Shown: positions 39,301 through 51,300 of the stretch, piece after piece
Layout of the letters: each line of letters starts with the position of its first letter
Position numbering within the stretch: position 1 is the first letter of the stretch
Source: Helicoverpa zea
Taxonomy: Eukaryota; Arthropoda; Insecta; Lepidoptera; Noctuidae
Assembly (NCBI RefSeq): GCF_022581195.2
Contig: NC_061469.1
Coordinates: forward strand, 5,208,001-5,272,000
Reading direction: 5' to 3'
Length of the DNA stretch: 64,000 bases
Notes under the pieces: generated by a model
The model's database searches: none
What the model was told of the DNA's origin: nothing
What the model saw: the letters and a program-made list of their open reading frames with translations, nothing else
Translations under genes and position numbers: made by a program

Positions 39301-42300
39301 TGGTTTAAAGTAACTTTATAGAACACGCTCTATATGTTTTGTCGTTCAACTTTTGGCTATGTGGATGGTTTGAGTTCCTATGAAAGTAATACAATAGAGT
39401 CCTTTATTTTATACGTATCTCTAGTTCGTTTGTTGTATTTCATTAAATCCAGAGCAATATTTGCTGGCATTTTGCCGTCGGTAAGCGTCGGTGTCACACA
39501 GAGTTTAACTAAATAAGGAACAACAGAGCGCAATGCAGCTAGCGTCCCCTACTGCATTTTACTCGTATAATTATATTAAAATAGTAATCCAAGTAAATCA
39601 AGTAGAAATCTCAGGACTAGAGACACGTACATTAAAGTAATTAGAATGTGCTTTAGTTAGAGCTATTAAGTTCAAGTCTAAACAGTATTTATTAATGGCC
39701 AGTTTCTTCATCAAAAGTTAAAGTTAAAGTAATGTCTAAAGTAAAAGTAACGGTCAAATACGTTTTTTCAAGGCTAAAGTGACAGCAAAACTAATAGAAA
39801 AATTGAATTTGACCGTTACTTTTACTTTAGACATTACTTTGACTTTTACTTTGGCTTTAACTTTTGATGAAGAAACTGGCTGTTAATAACTTAGTTTGAA
39901 AAAACTTCAGCAGAAGGGAATGGTATCAAATCCTCGTAGAAGTAAATCCAATACGTTCCTATACTGAAAACATAGTTAAATGTACATTGAACAAGTGTGC
40001 TTTGTTCGACAGAATATTAACATAGTCAATTTCCCACGATATAGGCTATATAATAAAATTAGCATTCAAATCGAGTCCCAAAAATAATTTTAAATCGGTC
40101 GCTTTTGCCAGTGTAAACTTGTCCAATACAAATTTTGTTTTTAGCCTCCCAATTACCGCTGTTTGCAAGACAATATTGAAGTTTAATATCGCTTTGGTTA
40201 CTTTGTGCTTCGCTCGTAGCCAATGCCAATTAAAATATTTGGCTTAACCTCTATGGTAAACAATTTCAATGTGTTTAATCGCTAATCGATTAATATTCTG
40301 CCGTGGGCGGGTATCATAAGTTTATGCAGATAGTAATTTGAATTTCGCACTTTGCATCCCGTTTCACGTAAAGAGCACGCATTGAATAGTCATCGTAGTG
40401 CTCATAAAAATGTAATGTACCATTAATGGTCAGTTAGAGAAGTAATAACACATAACACGGCCGGTTCTATAGGCTGGGATGGGAACATAGGATCCGTGTT
40501 ATTATTGCACTTATGTGGCTATTCCCACGCGTCGTGCGTACTGGTTGCCTGGAGCTAGACATCTTTAATGTTTTATTGGTACAATACCCTCGGGACGGGT
40601 CCTTATGTCCGCGGCGAATGATGCCGTTGAGGAAGTTCTATCACAGTCAATCTGAAAGGACCATTCTTATCTTCAACCCTTCAAGATGTATTTTGGACAA
40701 AGTTTTGTAAAAATCTGATTTGTCATAAAAAAGGATTTTATCTGGTTATATATGAACTTATATTGTAATACTTTGTAAATAAAGACCAAAAATGCAAAGC
40801 ATAACACGATAATTTGTGGTCTGTTTAAGATTCTTGTGCTGCAGATCATAGTCAAGTTCAAAATTAAGTGAACCTAATTTACATTTAAATAAAGGACACC
40901 TTGGGTTTACCTGCAATATTTAATCTGTTTAACACATTAAAATGTACCGCTGCATCTAGGCTACAATTGCCCATACTAAGTTAGTTGAAACACTGCATAA
41001 AATTAAACCCCTTTTTGATGACGAGCTTATTTATCCTTTGTTGACCAGCTGAGCGAAAAGTTATTGTGGTGTTGGCGTACTTATTTGATAGGCCTTTCGC
41101 ATTTTTAACTCGAAGTTATTCAAAGTTTACTTTTACTGACTTTAAAAAGAGGTTCTCAGTTTACCAACGATTTAACGATGCGGTTTTCAGCAAAGCAATC
41201 GTCAGGTTTAGGAGGAGGTGTAAGATACCATAGAAGTCGGTTTTATTTTTTTGTACATAAGTTTTTTATTTAATTCCAGGTACTATTAGTCCACGAGGCA
41301 TCGAAGGGCAGTTTCTCCCGAGTCTTCGACCTGGAAGCTGGTGATGACACCGACTTGAATGCACAAAGGACGTCACCGTATGAAAGTCGGTTTCCTATAA
41401 ACATTGGCATCACGGGTTACGTCGCTACTACAGGCGAGGTGAGGGTTTTTAACTTCTATTATATCTTCGTTATTAATCTTCATAGATCTCCTCTCTAGTC
41501 TACGAGAAAAAGGGCGATATAGAAACAGCTTAGGCGTAAGTGATTGCAAACCGAGAAGGTCTCTTATATTGGGAGTATTAGGTTGACTTACTTATGGTCC
41601 CCCAGCTCTCATTGCCTGATCAAAACTATTAATGAATTCATGTTTCTAGCAAATAAAATTTCTTATTTCAAGCTAGAGTATTAATAGAATAACGCCATTT
41701 ATAATTTAAGCTGTTTCTTTGTTCGTCTCTAAATAGACATATGTAAAAGATAATTTTATCTAGTCCAAGAAAACACCTTTCTATTCAAGTGTAGCGACCC
41801 TTTAGTTCCGAGTCTAGTAGTTTGTGCCTAGAGCACTCTGGCTAACGATCTTAGCTAACTTCAGCGTGGCAGCGTTTGTTAGACCACGTAGCCAAGTCAT
41901 CTTAATAAACTGTGATAAGCATTAAGAGGGAGCTAATTAAGAGCTATGAGAAGACTAAAAAGCATTGCTGTTTTATGTAGAACCTGAGTTCAGAAAACAG
42001 TGCCTCTTTAATTTGTCCCTCTATTCAGGCATTTGTGTAATGCCATACCATCGGATTTGCTTGGAGATCTAATCGATATAAGTCTTATGGAACGAAGCGA
42101 TATACCAACCGCTCCACTACGTAGCCTTAAGCCGAATTGCCGTTCAATCTTCTGAAATTGGTACATGGAGCGTAGTAATCCCGTGACCAATCACAACAAT
42201 CGAATTTTCACTGCAGAGCATGCAGCTGTAGTCTTGTGGTTTGTGGATTTCCGAATATCTGCTCCCATGATAATTTTCTTCACTGACAGCCAATCTAAGG

Positions 42301-45300
42301 TCATTCAAATCTTCGAATCGCTCTATTGTACCTCAGGGACACAATTGTAATTCAAATTCCATTACCAAACTTAACTTAAATCCAGAATGAGAGATCATTT
42401 TTCTCTACACCTAAAAGTTTCAAAAGGAATTTATTGTCAACGGCTTAAAGATATGCAGCAATTCCAAAGTTTCCCCTAAGTGCTTCTCAACTAATTCACG
42501 GTGGTTCATTAAAATTGTCTCGCAGAGGGCTCGGTACATATTCTCGTACATGTCACGAGCGTATTCATTCTCGACAAGGTTAAGTGAGAGCTTGTGGGAA
42601 ACATTATAGTCTGTTAACATAGCGTTGGCAGAAATAACATTTTGTGTTCATTTTCAGACGGTGAACATCGCGGATGCCTATTTAGATCCCCGTTTTGATC
42701 CGTCCGTCGACGAAGGCACCGGATTTAAACACAACACAATACTTTGCATGGCCATTAAGAATTCCGAGGGGAGGATTATCGGAGTCATTCAGGTGAGTTG
42801 GAGAATTTTAAAACAACTTTCCTTCCTATAGGTGCTTTTATAACACGTCCAGATTATACCTTGAAAATTACCAATGGAAGCGTTAAAATATTTGCGTAAT
42901 TATCTGCAAAGTTTGCCAAAAATGTGTGAAAATATGGTAATTGGGTCCATAAAAATAGCCAAAATGTTCCAATAAAGTGACCAGAGTTACGCGGTAGACG
43001 TGTCGTCCAAAGTAAGCTTCGTTGAATTAATGCTTTTTTTAGTTAAAATAACAATTGTTATAGAAACAGCGCATTGCGGTTGAATGCGACAATACGAAAT
43101 TGAATACGTAGATACGTAAATACATATTGGGATGACACCCCAACCGAGAAGTCGTAACGACGTGGATTTTACTAATTAGCTCCGTGTAAATTGAGTAACA
43201 GACAGTTCGCTTCGGAAGTTGTATTTTAGATTTACGCGTTTCCCGTTGAATATATTATTATTTCCGAATAAGTTTACACGTCAGGGGGTAAGCAAATTAG
43301 TGAGTCTTGTCAACCGTTCAACGGAAATGGCGGAAAATGTATTTTGGATTGAATAATTACACTGGTCAACAGTGGTTTTGGTGCCGAAAAGCTGTATTAT
43401 TTTTTTAATTTAGGACCCTATAGTAATTACATAAATAGCAAAAATATTGATTTTCTACGTGTAGTTTTCTAGATTTTTTTATTAAACAGAAAAAACCATA
43501 ATTACACCAAAAACAACATATATTAAATTCTTATGTACACAAAAACTTCTTTTTACGCGATTTTCGTGAATGAGGAGTAGCAGGACAATCACGCTGCATC
43601 CCCCAGCAGTAGTCAGCCATCATATGCTGATCCCATCGGCCTTGGTACCTCTCTTCCATAGTTTTTAGGTCCTGATGAAACCGCTCCCCTTGTTCTTCGC
43701 TATAGGAACCAAGATTCTCTGGAAACTGGTCAAGGTGACTGTGGAGATAATGCACTTTGATGGACATGTTACATCCTAAGTTTTTGAAATTCTCCAGCAT
43801 GTTGTTAACAATTTCAGAGTAGTTACTAGACTTGTGATTTCCCAGAAAATTTTTTGTAACTTCAACAAACGAATTCCACGCAAGTAGCTCCAAACTGGTC
43901 ATTGAACTTGAGAAATTAGTATCATTTATTAATATTCTTATCTGTGGTCCATCAAAAATACCCGCTTTTATCTTTTCTATGCTTAGACTACGAAATTTTC
44001 TCGTTATATAAGAAAAACATTGCCCATTTTTATCTAACGCCTTCACAAATTGTTTCATTAGTCCTAGTTTAATGTGCAAGGGGGGCAATATAATTTTATC
44101 TCTTGGAACCAAAGATGGGTTTATTACATTCTGCTTTCCCACTTCCAACATCTCACGTACAGGCCAATCTCTATTTCTCCAGTGTTGCTGTTTAGCACGA
44201 CTATCCCACAGACAATAAAAACATGGGTATTTGGTGTATCCACTTTGCTGTCCTAATAAGAAGTTAACCATTTTTAGATCTACACAAATGCTCCATTTGT
44301 GTTCATTATATTTGATTTTTCCTAGAACAAGTGCAATATTTTGATATTCTTCCTTTAATTTGGTTGAATGAGCAATGGGAACTGAACCAAATTGGTTGCC
44401 ATTGTGTAAAAGAACACACTTAAGGCTTCGTTTAGAACTGTCTATGAAGAGACGCCATTCACTTGGTTGGTATTTTGAAAGACCCATTTTGAGAAGTAGG
44501 CCTTGCACATCCGAACAAAAAACAAGATCATTTTCCGAATTAAAAAATGGTAGCAAATCTTGCTCTCTTGTACGATAGAATGTCACTTTCGTACCTGACG
44601 CCAACAAGTTTTTTTCTTTTAATCTAGAAGCCAACAACTCTGCAGATTCTTTAGGTAGTTCGAGATCCCTTATTAAATCGTTTAATTCGACTTGGGTAAA
44701 AGGTTTTGGCTCTGAAGACGCTGTTTCTTCAATGTCACTATCGCTTGACGCGTTACTATCGGTTTCTTCACATGATGATTCACAGGTAAAACCAAACGTT
44801 GGAACAGGTACTTCCTCTGAATGTGGTAAAGGTCTTCTAGCCGATTGTAAGTCTGGATAAATCATTTTTTTAACGTTAACACCATGCAAATTGACACAGC
44901 AGAAGTAACAGTCATCGAAGTGATTTTTTGGTTCTCTCCATTGCATAGGCACCCCGAACCTCATACGGCTTCTTTTACCACTGACCCATTGTCTCAAGTG
45001 TTCATAGCACATTTTACAAACAATTTGCGGTATCCATGGCTTGTTTTTATCTTCAATTTGCGAGTTAAAGTACGAAAAATAGGCACTTTTTATAAAATCT
45101 GTAATAGGTTTCCTAAACTTTTTGACTGTATATTCCCCACAAATGTAACAAAACATATTTGGATCATTGACACAACTTCTACGCGATGAAGACATTGTAT
45201 CAAAATCGATTTATTTATTGAAAGAGACAAATAAGACTTGAAACCGTGCTCACGAAAGTACTATTTACTGCAAAGTTAAAAAATAGAGGGTAGACAAAAA

Positions 45301-48300
45301 ACTACACGTAGGAAAAAAAAAAAATATATTTTTAGTGTTGTCAATGCATACCTAATACAAAACCGTAAATGAGATCTCGGCACCAAAAATTTTTTTTTCT
45401 TTTGTTGACCTGTGTTATTATTTAACTAACTAAAGTAGATGAGTTCAGTCAATATGTACGGTAAAAGCATTCTCTATTATTTAAATTGTGAATCTGTGAA
45501 AGCATATTAAAATTCTCCGCAGTGCGAAAATGTTTTTTTTTTATTAAGTTCTCGAATACATCAGTTCTTGTATCTTTGTTTTTGAATATGGACTCATTAG
45601 CAAAAATGTTGAGGCTCATTTCTTTTGTCTGTAGTTCCTCTTTGCGGATATACTCTTTGTATGCCTTTGTTGATATTTTTTTATGGAGTTTTAATATGTC
45701 TTTTATATTAATAGGTATGTTTGCTTTAACAGCTCTCATTTTAAACATGGAAATGTTCTTTAAACATTAATGGGTAAAAACTCCCTTATGAAATGTTTTG
45801 CTAATTTAAGCCAATTTGTCCCTTTTGGGGTTGATAAATGTACTTGATGTTTTTTTACATGATTAAAGCTGTGAAATCACGAAGATGCTTCTTTTGACCT
45901 TAAATAATTTTGTAAAATGGACGAATGACCCATATAAAAAGTAATTTTTTAAGTGGAGTTACTTTTTTAAAATTTAATTATTATTCTCCTGTAGCTATGA
46001 CCGGAATCTCGGGGGTGTCGTGTGCCAACTTAAGAGTTATTTTGTTAAATTGTTAATACTACAGTTCTTCAAGAGTTTCTTTATTCAGTGAAATTATATC
46101 AACTTGAAAAATTTCTTCTCTACCTATCTTTTAGGTTTATTGAACTGTAGATTTATTAAGGCAATATTTTCCTTTAGAAAAACTTCGCAAAGCTCAAGTC
46201 GAAATAAGTCCAATCGTAGCATTTAATCAATTACTTGATCGCACGTGACAACAGTCTTTGTCCCAATCCAAATTCATTTCGTCTAATCAAAGCAATTGAT
46301 CGACATTAACAAAAACTCTAGTCTATTAATTTGTTTAATCTGCGTCCATTTCGTCATTCTGGCTTTTATTGTCCCACTACTGGGCACAGGCCTCCTCTCA
46401 CACGGAGAAGGATTGAGCGTTAATCACCACGCTTGCTCAATGCGGGTTGATGATTTCAGACTTAAAATTAAAATTAAATTATTATTCTTTATTGCACACA
46501 TAAATACATTTTGAAACACTGAAAACAGAGAGATATATTGTTAATCTTCGTCCATTTAAAATGTTTTATTTTATATTTCAGTTAATCAACAAGTTTGACG
46601 AGCTGCTTTTCACGAAGAATGACGAGAACTTTGTGGAGGCTTTCGCGATATTCTGCGGGATGGGCATACACAATACGCATATGTACGAGAAGGCTATCAC
46701 TGCGATGGCGAAACAGAGTGTTACGTTAGACGTAAGTTGTTATCTATTCATTTTACTTCTTTGTAGATCATTAATTGGTAATGAGACAGCAGGTGTGGTA
46801 GTGGAAATTGTCAAAGGCGCCCACGACTTTCTGCATTGATAGATGGGGGTGATTTGTAGCTATAGCTACACCTTTAATTTATTTTTAGTTTTGGTTCACG
46901 TTTATTAACAGGAGCGATACGTGTATCATCATTTTTTTAAACGGCCTATCCTTAGTTTTTATCTGCCTAATTTTCAGTTTAACTACGATAGGCATATGAG
47001 AATACGGCATGGTGCGCCCCATTTCAGCTGGGTCGTGGCCTTTCATTCCGAGTAGCTTAATAGGATATAAGCCAAAGCGCTGCGAATAGATATAATTGTC
47101 CGTTATGCCATAATGAAACGCCTACATGTATTTGGCACTATTCCAAAACCCGACCTCCTCACTTACCGTATTATTATTATACATTCCCTAAATGTTATTG
47201 AAGCACCTCGAGTCCTAAATAAAGTGCCAACTTTGTAAATGTTTGTGATTCCACAAGGCTCGTTTAAGCTAAATGTGTTGTTTGTATGATTGCAGGTACT
47301 AAGTTACCACGCGTCCGCATCATTAGACGACGCTCAACGGCTACGGGTAAGTTCACAACACAAATGAGTGTGATGCAGTAATCTGTTTTACATATTCATG
47401 GAATAATAAACTTTATAGCGTACACATAGAGTTGAGAATAGTTTTTATTGGTTTGATAAAGACTGCAGGAGTGTTCGATGTGTGTGTCGAGTCGTATGTT
47501 CTAGCATGTTGTAGTTTAAGTTGGTGGTTCTGAAACGCCCTTAGCTTGTCATATAATAAGCAAACTCTCAAGTGTAATTAGGCGAATATGTTGATGTTAA
47601 CAGGTTTGTTCACCAACTCGCGGAAAGTTGTTTCGTTGCCCCTAGGCGAGTAGGAAATGAGGATACTTGTAATTTCAACTAAAAATATACAGTAAAATAA
47701 AATAATTATCTAATTAAAATGGAGATTAAATTCTCCTTTGGCGATATAAAATTAAATCATAATTACAAGAAAAAGTCTTTATCAAAAAGAATAATTTGGA
47801 ACACAATGTAATTCTCATTTCGAATTTGAAATCCAGTGAAAGAATTATGTGTTCTTAAAAAGTTTACGACGCTATTCCGTACATTAAACCATAGAGGATG
47901 TTTGCATAGCTAGAACCTCGTTATGGAACTCCGTCACATTGTTTTAGCCATTTTAATTCGTACCTGAACACTGAATGCGAGTTATTAAATTCCAAGCGAC
48001 ACGCACGTCGGGTATTTAATATTGCAGTGCAATATGCACGTAATTTACTTAATAAGTATTTATTGCGCGATTAATTTGCTTTATGGCTGAATGTTAATAA
48101 TGCAGTGTTAATTAAGAAGCGTAGAAATGTTCTTACTCTGATTTTGTAGTTCTTTGATAGTTTAGTTTTCTTTTTGAAATTTTGCATAAATAATTTAGAT
48201 GTTATAAATGCTGCGGAAAACAATTTTGCGGAAATTAACTGTACCTAATAAGCAGGTTAGGTTAGGACATGCGAATGGTGAAACTCAGTATCTAGTCAAT

Positions 48301-51300
48301 AAAATAAGTCTGTTATCAAGTAAATAGTAAAAAATCTATTTTTATTTAAGTAACATTTGTTCAATTATTTTCGCAGACATTAAGGATACCATCATCAGCC
48401 CACTTCAGTCTCCACGAGCTCGCATTCGACGACATAGAAATGACTGACGACGACACGCTCCGGGCTTGTCTCCGCATGTTCTTAGACCTGGATTTTGTGG
48501 AGCGCTTCCACATAGACTATAGCGTGCTCTGCCGATGGCTGCTGAGCGTCAAGAAGAATTACCGCAATGTTACGTATCATAATTGGAGGCATGCCTTCAA
48601 TGTGGCGCAGATGATGTTCGCTATTTTGACGGTGAGTTTTTTTTTTTTATAAGAAACATATACACCACTATTTTTTAATTAGTGCAAATACTTAGGGTCA
48701 ATCCCCACTGAAAGAGCAGCGGCCGGCAGCGGCCGGCAGCGGCCGTAAATGCAAGTGATTGAGCGGGAGCGCGGCGGGCCGCGCGGCGCCGCGCTGGGCC
48801 GCGCCGCGCCGCGCTTTTACATTGTCCGTGCTCTTACGGCCGCTGCCGGTCGCTGCTCTTTCAGTGGGAATTGACCCTTAAAGGGCTTATTTAAACAGTT
48901 CTTAATATTATCTATGCAAAGTTTCAAAAACTAATATTCATAATCAGCAAAGTTATTAGCGATAAGTTATATCCAAAAATGTCACTCAATTCGTGGAAAC
49001 ATTGTACAGGTAATTCCAAGTCATTCATAGTAGTATTCATTAATCATATTCTGTCGCTGTCGCATTCGCGTGCTCTCTCTCGAACTTGCCCCCTTGATTC
49101 AATTATGAATTTACCAAATAAGACAAATTTTCCTGGACAATTTTGGGATTTCGTTTTTTTAGTTTTGATTACACAAATATGATCAGTAACGGGTACAGAT
49201 AGAGCCCCATTTTTTTGTGTACTGATTAAAAAATAGTGCTGTATACTTTAGTGGTTAGAAATTTTGTATGTATGGATGAAAAACGAATGTTGATGTTTTG
49301 GAATAATAATGACGTATGATATAAACTAATATACCTACATAGGTCTTTAGTTATGTAACATTTATGAATGTACAATATGAATAGTCCTGAGAATGGGTTG
49401 GTTGTTGAATTCAATTTCAAGAATTGCTCAACATAATATCGATTTTGGTCTTGCAATAAGGGCTTTATTATGGCCTCTGTAAGTAACATGAAGGTGTTTC
49501 TGACCCAAACAGCAATCACTTTAAGCGCCAAAATTTATTTAGTTTCAGCTCTAATCCTCATTTTTATTACCTACGTATAAGAACTAAGCTAGGCTAGTTA
49601 ATCTTTAGTAATATATGGCCTTGCTTCAGGAGACGCAGTGGTGGAAGATATTTGGCGAACTGGAGTGTCTGGCACTCATCATCGGCTGTCTCTGCCATGA
49701 CCTTGATCACCGGGGGACCAATAATTCGTTTCAAATCAAGTAAGTTGACTTGAAAGTATGTAAAAGCCAAATGCTTCCATTTCTTTGTGTGTGTTTGTGT
49801 GAAAAACACACAAACACACACACACACACACACACACCTACAGCCACATCCATACACACACACATCCACAAACAAAAGAAATAGGTAACTACTGAAACCA
49901 CACTAATTATGATTGTGCACTAGTAGCAGAACAAGTTGTGGTTTCCTAGTGGGTAAAGGACCAACCTCTCAAGTATGAGGGCGCGGGTTCGATCCCAGGT
50001 CGGGCAAGTACCAATGCAACTTTTCTAAGTTTGTATGTACTTTCTAAGTATAACTTATACACCATTGGCTGTGTTTCGGATGGCACGTTAAACTGTAGGT
50101 CCCGGCTGTCATTGAACATCCTTGGCAGTCGTTACGGGTAGTCAGAAGCCAGTAAGTCTGACACCAGTCTAACCAAGGGGTATCGGGTTGCCCGGGTAAC
50201 TGGGTTGAGGAGGTCAGATAGGCAGTCGCTTCTTGTTAAGCACTGGTACTCAGCTGAATCCGGTTAGACTGGAAGCCGACCCCAACATGATTGGGAAAAG
50301 GCTCGGAAGAAGAAGACTAGTAGCAGAACACTGACTCCTAGGTCACAGGGTTTCCCTAGTTTGGGAGGCAGGGTTTTTCACTATACTTATGTTACCTTTA
50401 AACAACTGTATTGTATTTCCTTGTATACCTATTTCAAATCCTCCTATAGTTAAGATTTTTTATAATATGGCAACAAGATAAAATGTAAGAAAGGTTTTTA
50501 TGTATCAATAGTTATTTTTTTTTTTTCTTGAAAATTGACTATTCAGCAACTTTACGTTAGTACTCAAAACAGAACACTACTGAGCACGCGCAAGGCGTCA
50601 TGTGCGTCATGTGCCTAATTTATAAGAGTAGAATAATAAGAAGCACCAAAATTATAAAAATCTGACATAAAAAGTGACTTTCGGTGTCAAAATATTAGTT
50701 AGGATTTGAGGTTTTAAATGACTGGCTGGACCGTTCAATTATGGGTGATAGTGTAGTATAAAAATGTGATAGTGTAATCGGCAATTTATTATAATGGCGA
50801 TGAAGCGCTTTCTTAAAAATTCTAAGTCATATCTTCCTTGAGGGAGATTTGAGATTGTTTGAATATTCAATAATAACAGTCAGAATTCTATTAATCTCAT
50901 CCCACCTCGTTCCAGGGCATCATCACCACTCGCACAGCTGTACTCCACGTCCACGATGGAACACCACCACTTCGACCAGTGTCTCATGATCCTCAACTCG
51001 CCTGGAAACCAGATCCTGCTCAATCTGTCATCAGATGACTACGAGAAGGTCGTCAAAGTGCTCGAAGACGCTATCCTATCCACCGATTTGGCTGTGTATT
51101 TCAGGTAACTTTTTCTTGTTATATCTAACAAAAGATTCACCGAATTAAGAAACTCTTCCCTTTTGGGAAGTCGGTAAAAAAAGTTTATTAATTTTGTACC
51201 TAAAGGCAATATGTTATTTGTTAATTAATGCTGTTTTTGTATCTACTTACCAGTAACGGCTTTGAACCCGGTTCGATCAATATCTTTCAATCTTTGGATA

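Noticed and set aside
49985..49996. tRNA gene suggested by a perfect box B
   Set aside because: The surrounding sequence is a 382-bp SINE with a target duplication and does not fold as a full tRNA.
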